Source: Brachionus koreanus
Taxonomy: Eukaryota; Rotifera; Eurotatoria; Ploima; Brachionidae
DNA: 51,216 nt
Assembly (NCBI GenBank): GCA_016987375.1
Contig: PJRA01000016.1
Coordinates: forward strand, 746,161 to 797,376
Direction of reading: 5' to 3'
Shown: positions 1 through 10,358 of the stretch, one piece after another
How positions within the stretch are numbered: position 1 is the stretch's first letter
Layout of the letters: every line of letters starts with the position of its first letter
Translations under genes and position numbers: made by a program
The notes under the pieces: generated by a model
Seen by the model: only the letters and a program-made list of their open reading frames with translations
Told to the model about the DNA's origin: nothing
The model's database searches: none

Positions 1-2040
1 TTTTTTCATTATTTAAAAATCATAATTCTATTGAAAAATAAATTCTTTACATCAGAAAAAAAAACAGAACTTAATATCATTTTAATTTTCGTCCATTTAC
101 TTATGCATCACCCGTTACAAAAACAAAAAAGATCAGCATGATATAATTTTCAAGCAAACAGGAAAAATGAAAATTTTTCTGAATACAGGTGATTATTAAA
201 AATGCCTTTTGCCAAAGTAGAATGTCAAATCTTGGAAGATGTGCTTAAAAAAATAGATTTTTAAATAAGCAAATGAAGCATCTACCGAAACACTAACTCC
301 TAAAAATTTTGTTCCAATTGGAAATAAGCCTTTCGAAGATATTTGTTTTGAAATTAATAATATAAGATTGCTGATGTTGGTTGAAAAATTATTTCAGTAA
401 TTAAAGTTTTTATTTTTTTTCGGGAAATTGTTCCGTGAGCATCCTTATCCTTGCAATACTTAGGTATTAAAAGTTTAAAATATAGTTTCAATTTTTTTAT
501 TTTTTAGTTATTAATTTTGATTATTTTAGACAATTTTATGTCTCTTTTTGCGATTTTGAATTGTTTGTTGCTAGTTTTCTAAAAATTTTACCAGCTAAGC
601 AAGCAAACGAGCAGCTAATCAAATTTAAAACTATTGGTATTTTATACTTTTCATATTAAAGCTGACTTAAATGGCATTTTTTAGCTATCAAAAGTCTGAA
701 AAAAATTACTAAAATTTTCAAAATGAGTCAAAATTCTGTGTTTACGTAAAAAGATTTTTTGACTTTTATTACTAGATTTTTTAAATTAATAAAATTTAAT
801 AATTTTTTTTCCTTTTTAAATGGGCCTTTTTTTTAGCGACTATAAAAATTTTTAAACTAAATAAGTAAAACCATGGATGTAAATTTAAAATTAAATAGGT
901 AAAGAGGTTTGGCAAAAAAAGTAGATCCCTAAAAAGTTAAAAAATGTCGAAAGATTCGATTGATAAAATTCTGAGATAAAAAATAGTAAACAAAAATTGA
1001 CTTTTGAATGAATAAAAATTTGAAGAGATAATTAACCATTTAATTTGTTCGAATGAAATTTTGAAAAGCAAGTTAAATTTGATCTATTTTTCGAAAGCTT
1101 TCTATTTTTTAAATTAGCTTAAATTTGAAAAAAATTTAACTCGTATCAAAATCAATTAAAAAATTAACAATATTAATATTTGAATAAAATATTTGAAATA
1201 TTTTTTTTAAATATTTATTCAAAATTTAAGAAATTTATATTTTATCTTTTAGTATGTTTTATAAGAGCAAATTTTATTATTTTTATTGTTAGCAACAAAT
1301 TATTATTCCAAATAAGAGTTCTTTAAATGCACTCTAGAACATGCTACAGTACCAAGCCTGTAAAGTCGAGAAAAAAAATTTTCTCACTTTTGATCAGATT
1401 TTCATTCATTTTTTCTATTACTAAAGCTTCAGCTATGTCAAGTAAAATGTATGGGTGGAAAGATATTGACTGTTGAAGAACTGACATAGTTATTTATGTC
1501 AAAATTGCATCAAAACTTTTTTTATCTAAATATTTTTAATTTCAAATTTTTCTTTATCCAAATTTTAATTCGAATTCTTTAAAGATTCAATTTCTAAAAT
1601 AAATTGAAATATTACTTATTTTGAAATTATATTTTTCAAATATTTAAGAAAGAGTTTAATTTTAAATTTTAATATTAATTTTTATTAAATTAATTAGCCA
1701 AACTACATTAAAAAACGGTAAAGGTCAAATTTTTTATAGAATTTTTTTCTTTTTGGATCTAAAGAAGGTCTCTATTATTATCTCGAACGTTTTTTTTTAC
1801 GTAAAATTATCACTTTTTAGTTAAAATTTTGTATTTTTATTTTTTTTAAATTTTACAAATAAAAAATTCTGATATTTATTTTTAAAAGTGGTTAATTAGC
1901 CAGATGAAAAACCTCTTGTACAACTAAAATAATTTTGTGTATAATTTGATGAACTTTTGAATTAATTTTAGAAATAAATAAATTTCAAAATTAATTTATT
2001 TATCATCCATAGTAATTTCTAAATTTTCTAAGCTGTTTCC
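1..2040. other. AT-rich intergenic DNA, no gene seen
   Basis: I see no ORF of useful length, no RNA gene and no convincing splice-linked exons on either strand. The sequence is dominated by A/T homopolymers. A slightly GC-richer patch near 1325-1375 could be old coding or repeat debris, but nothing recognisable can be read in it. Confidence 0.6.
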
Positions 2041-2047
2041 AAATAAG

Positions 2048-2219
2048 GGCAAAATGAAAATAATTTTACATCTCTAAATTTTCATATTTTTAGATTTTTT
2101 GTGCAATTTTTTAGATAATTAAAAAAATTCTCTCAAATTATTTGATAAGCAGAAAAAAGTTAAAATTATCTTAAATATTGCACAAAAATCTAAAAATGTA
2201 AAATTATTTTCACTTTGCC
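2048..2219. mobile_element. Short inverted-repeat transposon (MITE), copy A, hAT-like
   Basis: A 172-bp palindrome. The left arm starts ggcaaaatgaaaataa and the right arm, reverse-complemented, starts ggcaaagtgaaaataa; both continue into a tttttagatttt block. It is flanked by the 7-bp direct repeat aaataag (2041-2047 and 2220-2226). An eighth base (g versus c) could make it an imperfect 8-bp duplication. A second copy with the same termini but different flanking repeat lies at 15515-15705, so this is a mobile family. It is non-autonomous with no coding capacity. The hAT assignment rests only on the 7-8 bp target duplication. Confidence 0.8.
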
Positions 2220-2226
2220 AAATAAG

Positions 2227-3200
2227 CAAATATTCAGGTGTTTTGAAAACTAATGAAATGTTGAAATCAATTTAGCAATTTTTTTTAGCTTGATAAATAT
2301 TATTTTAAATATTCTTTTAATATTATTTTAATAGCAAAAAATTGACGTAAAAGAATTAAAAAAAAAATTATTTTGACAAATAAACTAAAATAAATTTAAT
2401 ATTTAGATTTTTTAGAAAGTGTTTGTCATTTGATTAAAAATTATTTTGATCGTCAGATTAAGAAGTATTTCAGTTTCTAGTCATCATTTTAAGAAAATTT
2501 TTTCATTGCTTTTTTAAAATAAATAATTTAATCAAGGTTCTAATTAATAATTTATTTGTATAAGCATATTTTCTTTTTGAAACAAATCAGCAGGATTAGC
2601 TAAAACATATAGTACTGATAGATGTTTGATTCTATTGTTGATCTCAACACAAAAGTTTGTTTAATAAGATTAAAAAAATATTTTGGCTTTTGTTTGAATT
2701 TGGAAAATTCCTTTAGCATTAAAAATGAAGATGAAGTCAGCTTTTATCACTGATAGATAAAATAAATAGAAAAAAATATATATTATTATAAACAGTTAAC
2801 TGACGCTAGACAAATCTAGCAAAATTATTATCAATAATCTCGATCAGAAAAGCATTCTAAATGTTCTTGTTTATCTACTTAATAGAATACTTTGATTTTT
2901 AGCATAGACGAAGAAAACGATACTAATTCAGTCAAAAAAAAATAATTATAAAAAATATCTGGTTTCGAATGTGGGTAGTTATAGCTCATTTCAATGTTAA
3001 AACAAAGCAATATAATACTAATCTTTTTTGATTATCAACTAAATTCATCAATAGATTAGAAACCATATAAATTATTTGATTAATAGAAAAAAGAATGTTC
3101 TTTTAATTTTTTTTTTATTAAGTAATAAAACTTAATTTAAATATTAGATTAAAAAATTAATTAAATATATTTTACTAAAATATTTTCTTTTTAAAGCAAT
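2227..3200. other. AT-rich intergenic DNA downstream of MFSD10
   Basis: About 1 kb between copy A of the inverted-repeat element and the 3' end of the MFSD10-type gene. No ORF, tRNA or recognisable repeat beyond homopolymer runs. The 3' UTR and poly(A) region of the minus-strand gene must lie at its right edge. Confidence 0.6.
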
Positions 3201-4870
3201 TTATTCAGTTTTGATTTTTGTGCTGAGTAAAATAGACAGTGGAATGATAAATGCAATTGATCCAACAATATAAGCAAATGATGCACCAAAGCTCCAATAA
3301 ACTTTTAAAAATTTTATTAATTTTTTTTTATTTTTGGATAAAATTAGTTTAATTTACTCATGGAAGAAAAAGTAGGTCCAAAAGCTCTAGCCAGAGCGCC
3401 GAGGGATCTAAATATTCCCGTAATTGTTCCTTTTTCGTCGTCATTACCGTATATAGAACTGATTGTAGTAAAACAAGGAATAACAACAGCAGAAGCATAT
3501 GTGTATAATGTAAGACCAACATAGAGGATTATTTGATTAGAGGCCAAAGCTATGAGCACAAATGAGGGTATCAAAATCACAATGGCTCTGATTGATGCTG
3601 CAAGATGCTTTCCTGGCTTGATGCGTCTCACATATCCTCCCTGAATAAGTGTCATCAATATACCAATAAACAAAAACATTTTACCCTGTTGAACACTTAA
3701 AATTAAAAAAAAATTCTAATTCTATTTCAATAGTGAAATTATTTATTCTTATACCTGTTGTAATTAAAGCGATGATGTACCAGAAATGTTAAAGTAAATT
3801 CAAGTCCAGAGTAGATAAACAAATAGAGAAAATTTGAATATGCTATTTTTTTCAAAGCATTTAAGCTTTCTTTGTTCAATGATTTAATAGGTTTAAAGTT
3901 AAACAACGATATCGGATTTATGAACTGAATTGATTGAAATAAAATATTTTTTATTGATTTAGACTTAAAAAAAAAATTTTTTTTTCTTTTTAAAGTCTTT
4001 TTTTTTAACTTACTCTGTTTTCGACAGGCAGAGATTCTTTGTAGAAGAGGACAACAAAAATGATGTTGACAGTAGTTAGTCCGATAGCCAAATAAGATGG
4101 ATATGTGTAAATAGAAGCAGTGGCAGACAATTTTGAGGAGAAAATGGCTCCAAATGAGGGCCCTATTATGAAACCAAGTGAGAAAGCAATTCCGACTAAA
4201 GCCTTGAAGTGAAATCATTCAAGCAATTTTAATTATCTTATTTTAGATCAAAAGATAATTGTAAAAAGTTATACTAACCATTGCTTGAGAGCGATTTTCT
4301 CGCTTAGTTAAATCTGTCATTATGGCTATAATGATGGACACATTGGCCTTGGATATTCCGCCAATTATTCGACTGAGTAGAAAAATGATGAAAAACCCGG
4401 ATATTGACCACAAAAGATAAGATATCAGAGTTCCAGTCTAATTTTTTAAATAGAATTAATTGACAGTAACAACAAAAGTTAATATTACCATGGCTAGGAG
4501 AAGAATCGGCTTTCTGCCGTAGAGATCGGATGCAGCACCGATCAGAGTTGATGAAACAAACTGAAGAAATGAGAACAGGGAGCCTATCAGGCCTCCGAAA
4601 AGCACCGAATTCAGGCTTCTATCAGTTGAATGTGCAATCAATTTTCTGTACTCATCTACACTATTTTCCAACAAATTATATGTTAAATCCTTTAAAAAAA
4701 AAAAAAAAATTTTTTGAGTTTTAGATAAGAGATTTTTTTATTTCAAAAAGTTTGTTTACATCTTTTTTAGAAGCGTAAAAATCAAATATCTTTGGAAATA
4801 AAGGTAGAATTAGAGTAAATGCAAACAAGTCGAGAAATAGTGATATAAAAGCGACGTATTTTTGTTCCAT
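3201..4870 (-). CDS. MFSD10: MFSD10-type major facilitator transporter
   Basis: Seven exons (5' to 3'): 4760-4870, 4489-4689, 4279-4437, 4014-4202, 3755-3963, 3358-3695 and 3201-3301. They join in frame to 1308 nt, 435 residues, close to the 455 of human MFSD10 (TETRAN), a 12-pass organic-anion transporter of plasma and endomembranes. Diagnostic stretches are NSVLFGGLIG, SDLYGRKP (the MFS loop 2-3 motif), SRIIGGISKANVS, SLGFIIGPSFG, LYLFIYSGLEFTLTF, VQQGKMFLFIG and RSLGALARAFGP. The exon 5/6 junction was fixed by restoring the family's QQGKMF motif. The ATG at 4868-4870 has an in-frame stop directly upstream. All introns are short. The gene looks intact. Substrate is not determined by sequence. 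Confidence 0.9.
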
Positions 4871-5839
4871 TTACAAGCCTGTCTAAAAAAAATTCTTTGA
4901 AATATGAGAAAAAATTTGTATAGAGACATTGAGATTTTTTGACAACGACAACATCAAAAGAAAAAAACAAGTTTATACGTGATAATTTATTAAATGCTAA
5001 GAATATGTTTTTTATTTTGTATATTAAAAGACATGGTAAAAGAAAAAAAATTATGCATCTTTTAAATTATGATTAAATTTAAGTTTTCTTTATTTATAAA
5101 TTTCAATTGAAGCAAAAAAAATTAAATGCTTTTTCTATTTTTTTCTAAGCTTAAAATCAAACGTTGAAAAAATTTGAAGTTTTTTGATTTTTTTTTGTAA
5201 ACAAAATTTTATTTTTAAAAAGCTGTTATTCCATTTAAAGTTTAGAAGCTTATATTTAATAATTACTGTGCATTAAAAAGTAAATTAAGAGCTTAATTGA
5301 ATTCTAAATGTGTATAAATTGAAGTGTTCATTTGATTTTGTTCTCATTTCTCACTAGAAAATCTAAGGGCTCATCCAACAATGAACTGAATGCTTTTCGA
5401 AGCTACTTGATCACTTGAAATGAAAACCTTAAAAATTTATTAGACAAGACAAGATATTAGATTTTGCTATTTTTTTGAGAAAAAAAAAAAAAAAGTAGAA
5501 AACTTGTTTTCAGGTAGGTGTACAAGTACATTTTGTCGACTTAAATTAAACATTTAATTAGAAAAATTTTCATAAATTTATTTAAAAAAAATTTTTTTTA
5601 TTTTTTAGCAGTTAAAAATAATTGCTTTTTTTGGTATTCAAACTCGATTAACGAATAAATTTTAAAAAATATCTTTTTTTATAGAACGATAAACAAACCT
5701 AAGATTAATCTGGGAAAAAAATATATTCATTTCAATGAATTAGATATTTAAGTGTAGAAAATGGGCCATAATTATCTAATCAACAAAAATAAGAGGTTAT
5801 TTAATTGACAAGATTCGATTATTTTTATTTTTTATTATT

Positions 5840-5862
5840 ATGTTGTTGTTGTTGTTGTTGCT
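5840..5862. repeat. (GTT)n microsatellite
   Basis: About six tandem gtt units in otherwise A/T-rich intergenic DNA, between two divergent genes. No coding frame is associated with it. Confidence 0.8.
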
Positions 5863-6051
5863 GATGCAAAGAGCGTTAATTTTTTCAACATTTAAATCAA
5901 AACTTTTTCTAATTTTTCATGCTAATTAAAATTTACTTTTAGTTTAAATTGAATTATTTTAGAAAATTTTTTTTTTTTTTTATTCAACTCGTGTTAGTAA
6001 ATAATTACTAATTTTAAAATCCTATGCAACAAAAAAATTTTATTAGATTTT

Positions 6052-6084
6052 CCAGGCCTTTGAAATAAGCCTAATCAGGCCTGG
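6052..6084. repeat. GC-rich stem-loop
   Basis: Perfect 8-bp arms ccaggcct and aggcctgg separated by a 17-nt loop. In such AT-rich DNA this GC-rich palindrome is notable. It lies about 770 bp upstream of the M-Ras start. Function is unknown. Confidence 0.6.
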
Positions 6085-6846
6085 ATCAGCATTCACATGT
6101 TCAAAGCTACCTGGCCTCTAAACAAACATTTCTTATTCGAGACGAGATTGGCATTTGAAAACTCGAATTGCGTCAATCTAGCTAAATAAATTCTTTGAGC
6201 AAATATTTAATTTTATACGTCATTAGAACAGTTTTATTTAGAAGAAGCAACAAAAATTTTATTTCAAATTTAAAATTTAAAGGAACAAAGTCGAGCTAGT
6301 TATTCATGAATTGATTTTTAAAGTGCATATCCCCAAGACATTCACCTTTAGAGCTCTGTTTTCAATACTAGACTTTTTCGGCACCTAGATATGTTTAGTT
6401 ATGCTTTTAAAAGAAAAATCAATAAAATTAAGAAGAATATCTGATTTTAATAGATAAAATTTCAAGCTAGAAAAAAATAAATTATGATAAAAATAGCAAT
6501 TGGAATCGGCGCCGATTGTTGCATCAATATATATATTATATTAAGATTAATTAATTAGTTTAACCCTAAATGTGCTTAGGTATTCATAAATTTTTTTTTT
6601 TAAACAATAAAAATAAATTTTCTCGCTTATTATTACATGGTTACATGTAAATAATTGAATTAGCTATTATTGTGCAAAAAAAACAACTTGAATGCTCTGA
6701 GCAAATTCTAAATGTTGAGAAAAAGAAAAAATCCAGCATTCTCTCTCGCTTTAAAAAAGCATTTTTTTTCTATATTTTTTTTTGTTTTAAGAAAAAAAAA
6801 ATTAAAAAAAAATATTACCTTTTAAAAATTTAGAAAATAAAATTCA

Positions 6847-7539
6847 ATGGCTCATCCTCCAAATAACGATAATTTACAAACATACAAGATAGTAGTGGTC
6901 GGCGACGGTGGTGGTAAGTCTAAATGCACTTTTGGTGAGAATATTTTTGTCTAAATTTTTTCTTTTCCAGTCGGCAAATCGGCACTGACAATCCAGTTCT
7001 TCCAGAAAATGTTTGTCGAAGATTATGACCCGACCATCGAAGACTCGTACATACAGCATACAGAAATCGATGATCAATGGTGCATATTAGACGTGCTGGA
7101 TACGGCCGGCCAAGAAGAGTTTTCGGCCATGCGCGAACAATATATGCGCAAGGGCGACGCCTTTTTGCTTGTGTACTCGGTGACGGACAGAGCCAGCTTC
7201 ATGAACATTCGTCATTTTCACACGCTTATATTGCGCGTCAAAGACAAAGACTCGTATCCCATGATCCTTGTCGCCAATAAAGTCGACTTGGTCCATTTAA
7301 GACAAGTGTCCCAAGAGCAAGGACAGGAATTGGCCAATTTTTTGAAAATACCCTACATCGAAACTAGTGCCAAGAATCCGCCCATCAATGTAGACCGAGC
7401 TTTTCATGAAGTGGTGCGAATAATTCGCAATCAGCCGCAGAATAAAGAGAAACAAAATGCCAAGAAATCAGCCAAGAAAAGCGACAAAAAAAAGGATAAG
7501 CCTCTTCGTAAAAGTCTAAAAAAGTGCAATCTTATGTAA
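6847..7539 (+). CDS. MRAS: M-Ras small GTPase
   Basis: Two exons, 6847-6913 and 6971-7539, split by a 57-bp GT-AG intron that falls inside the P-loop codons. The joined protein is 211 residues (human M-Ras is 208). It shows the nucleotide-binding boxes GDGGVGKS, switch [21 protein letters not shown] and ETSAK. The extended N-terminus before the P-loop and the stretch EYDP/HTEID..W.ILDVLD are typical of M-Ras rather than H/K/N-Ras. A lysine-rich tail ends in the CAAX box CNLM, so the protein should be prenylated and membrane bound. It is a GTP-switch that, in animals, acts with SHOC2/PP1 on RAF. A poly(A) signal aataaa lies near 7651. Codons are much GC-richer than the surroundings. Confidence 0.96.
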
Positions 7540-8804
7540 ATCAGTCATGATGTGGACTCATACTAAATTTTAGTTTTTTTTTTTGATGAGTTTTTAAGTG
7601 ACTTTTTGTCGATGTAAATACAAAACTGTACTAAATTAGGATTTTTTTTTTAATAAAAGGTAATTAATATTTAAGTAAAAAAAAAATTATAAACCCGGTT
7701 TTTTCTTAATAAATAGAATTTAAATAAATTATAAAAGTTGTAACTTAGCATCGAATTTTTCCTCTTTTTTTTTCTTCTTTTCTTTATTTCAAATGAATTT
7801 TTGAAGCAAACAGAAAACGACGAGTGTCTTTAAAAAAAAAAATTTGATTGTTAAATTATTTTGTTGTATATAGATATATTTTAAAATTTGAATTAACTGA
7901 CTCTCGTTATTTGTTTTCAGTATTGGTTTCATTATTTTTTTTTTGGTTATTTTTTTTCCATTTTTAATTATTTGCATTATCTAACTAGTCTATGGCCATT
8001 AACTAAAATTTAAAAATTAACACATATTTATTTTTTACAAGCATTTTCGTTGCGTTTTTTTTTTAATGTAATTTAAATAAATTGATTAAAAAAAATAAAT
8101 TTTTTTTTATTAATTTAAAAATTTATGAAATAAAAAAGAAAAAATATTTGAAAATTTGAATCTAAGCTTAGCTATATTTTTTGTCTATTTTTGAATCATT
8201 TAAATTATTGAATTTTTTTTTAATTTAATTTAAAAAAATAAGAAATCAATTTTTATCAATTTAAAATTTTTCATTTTTGAAATTTAATTATTGCTTTGCT
8301 AAAGAAATGAATAGATGTCAATTTAAATTTTGTATTCAATCAATAAACAAATGCTTTGTTGATTTTTATTTCTAATTCAAATGCGCAAATAAAGGAATCG
8401 ATATTTTTTCATTATCTAGTTGAAAACAATCAAAAATTCTTGATAGATATTATAAAACTCATTAAATCTATTTTAAATTGTTCATTTAAAACAATCTTTA
8501 TATTGCATAAAAATTAAATGATAAAAAATTTTTTTTTGAAAGAATTATTTTAGCAATTTTAGCACAATACTTTATAAAAGAGGCCGCAAAAACGCCTCTA
8601 AAATAGCTCTCAATTGTTTACCTTAATATGTTTTTTAGAAAAAAAGCTTGAAATGTCAAAATTAGCTTAACCAAAGTAATAAGCAAAGTATCTTTCGATC
8701 ATATGCATTGAAAAAAATAAAAAGTCTAATTAAACTCTGAAATTTTTTAAATAAAGTTAAAATGATTTATTAAATTGAAAAGAGAAGAAAAAAAGAAGAT
8801 TAAA
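7540..8804. other. Intergenic DNA between M-Ras and the next plus-strand gene
   Basis: Contains the M-Ras 3' UTR with the aataaa near 7651, and the presumed promoter of the 8805 gene. A small hairpin (agaggc...gcctct, about 8579-8600) is visible. Otherwise only A/T-rich sequence. Confidence 0.6.
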
Positions 8805-10358
8805 ATGACTGAGAATTGTAAAAATCATAAGTCGGACTGTGATCCGAGCAAAAGAGAAAAACAGAATAAAAATTCAAACCGTCGATCCACAGTCAAGTGC
8901 ATGGTCATTGTTTCATTTTCCATTCTTTTGCCTGCTATTATAATCGGAGTTTTTTTTTACAATGTCAATAATTTACAACGATTGGAGCCCATTAAATACA
9001 ACGATGTCATTCCAGGCGTCAATTCATATAAATGGCACTATTTTGAAAATTTTTTCGACAAAAAAAGCATAGATCTGTTTCGAGATTTGGCTTTGAATGG
9101 TGAAGCTTTAACCACTATAGTTGATGACAAAAGTGTGGAGAGTGCTGGCGAAGCAGTGACTGTAGGACATGCTGACTGTCGACATCCATTCATGACTTTA
9201 AATTTAAATCGCACAATTTGTCATTTTTCCAACCGACTTGATGTCGGTATGCATTTTGTCAAGACAGGAGGATTTAATGGTCACATTGAATACTATGAAC
9301 GCATGGTGGCTAGAATAATTCCATTCAGACGTAGATTAGTTCAAAAAAATTACAATTCATTGGTTAATTTGAAAAATTTGCCCGAGTTTAACTCAGTGAA
9401 CTTTATAGATCGGGTCAAAGAAATTTGTGCTGATTGTTATTTGTTCAAAAAAGATCCATCTAGTCACAAAAAAAGCTCAATATTGAATGAAATGTTTCAG
9501 CTTGATTTGTTGCTTATGTTACCTGGTCAAGAATTGCCAATGCATTTGAATGTGCCTTATTTTTGGGGCGCAGATAGAAATACTTTGCCGCAATGGCTCT
9601 TGGTTCTAATGAAAAAATCCAAGCTTTTCGATCATTTGTTCATTCCGCAAGTTCAGGGTTTTAGTTGGCTGGACCTCGAGCAGTACACGGGAGTTGAGCC
9701 AACTGAACAGTATGTTGATATAAATGGAGATGGTGGAGATTTTTATTTTTATCCATACAAAGAACAGCTTAAAAAAAATCCAATTACCAATGTTGAAGAA
9801 GTTTCAAAAGAAAATGCTAATAAATATGTTATTTTAAAACAAGTGGCCAATTCGGCCATTGTGTTAGATGGTGCTCAAGTTATTCATGGCGTGGACAGAT
9901 ACAGACACTATGATATACCACCTTTGTTCTCACATAATCATCATTATAAAATTCGTTTTAACAAAGAGACAAATTTGTGGACTTTGTATGATTTTCAAGA
10001 CAATGAACTGAGAAACTACTACAAAAATGATGTCAAGCTAATGGTTGTTTGGAACATGCATTGTTTTGCCACTGAACAAGAAAAAATAAAATTTCACTCC
10101 CAAACTGAAAACATAACTCTTGATTATGTAATGAATGTTTTTAAAGAAGACCTTAAGAAAAAAGACAGACTGCCCACTGATGACTTAGAGCCATTGAATT
10201 TGTGGACAATTGTGATCAAAGAATATTTGTCCTATCCGGCCAATACTCATCAGCAAAGTTCGACTTTTTTTGGAATTAATTACTGCTTGTTGCCAAATAT
10301 TGTTCCCAAATGGATAAGTGAAAATTTTCTTCAACCTTTTTTGGAAGGAAGATGCTAA
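8805..10358 (+). CDS. Type II membrane protein, possibly 2-oxoglutarate/Fe(II) oxygenase-like
   Basis: Single uninterrupted ORF, 517 residues from the first ATG at 8805; an in-frame TTG upstream is not a plausible start. A basic, hydrophilic N-terminus is followed by one hydrophobic segment (about residues 33-55, CMVIVSFSILLPAIIIGVF), which predicts a type II anchor with a lumenal or extracellular C-terminal domain. That domain has LPGQELPMHLNVPYFWGA, GDFYFYPY and VIHGVDRYR. This arrangement of a proximal His, a distal His and a following Arg is reminiscent of double-stranded beta-helix dioxygenases, but the second metal ligand would be Asn rather than Asp. I do not recognise a named family, so the enzymatic call is inference only. 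It is intronless in a gene neighbourhood rich in small introns, which could reflect retroposition. Confidence 0.75.
   Translation: MTENCKNHKSDCDPSKREKQNKNSNRRSTVKCMVIVSFSILLPAIIIGVFFYNVNNLQRLEPIKYNDVIPGVNSYKWHYFENFFDKKSIDLFRDLALNGEALTTIVDDKSVESAGEAVTVGHADCRHPFMTLNLNRTICHFSNRLDVGMHFVKTGGFNGHIEYYERMVARIIPFRRRLVQKNYNSLVNLKNLPEFNSVNFIDRVKEICADCYLFKKDPSSHKKSSILNEMFQLDLLLMLPGQELPMHLNVPYFWGADRNTLPQWLLVLMKKSKLFDHLFIPQVQGFSWLDLEQYTGVEPTEQYVDINGDGGDFYFYPYKEQLKKNPITNVEEVSKENANKYVILKQVANSAIVLDGAQVIHGVDRYRHYDIPPLFSHNHHYKIRFNKETNLWTLYDFQDNELRNYYKNDVKLMVVWNMHCFATEQEKIKFHSQTENITLDYVMNVFKEDLKKKDRLPTDDLEPLNLWTIVIKEYLSYPANTHQQSSTFFGINYCLLPNIVPKWISENFLQPFLEGRC

Larger units (their letters stand above)
4871..6846. 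other. Intergenic region between divergent MFSD10 and M-Ras genes
   Basis: About 2 kb that must contain both divergent promoters. It holds a (GTT)n microsatellite near 5841-5860 and a GC-rich perfect stem-loop at 6052-6084. No coding sequence was recognised. Confidence 0.6.

Noticed and set aside
3739..4218. 159-codon minus-strand open frame presented as one protein
   Set aside because: It runs across two MFSD10 exons and the intron between them. Only parts in the right frame are coding; the rest is intron and out-of-frame sequence.
7077..7296. Overlapping open frames on both strands within the M-Ras exon
   Set aside because: They are shadows of the strongly conserved M-Ras frame in GC-rich DNA and have no protein-like features of their own.
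8775..8804. Upstream extension of the 8805 ORF by ten codons
   Set aside because: The extension would start with TTG. The first ATG in frame is at 8805, the normal eukaryotic start.
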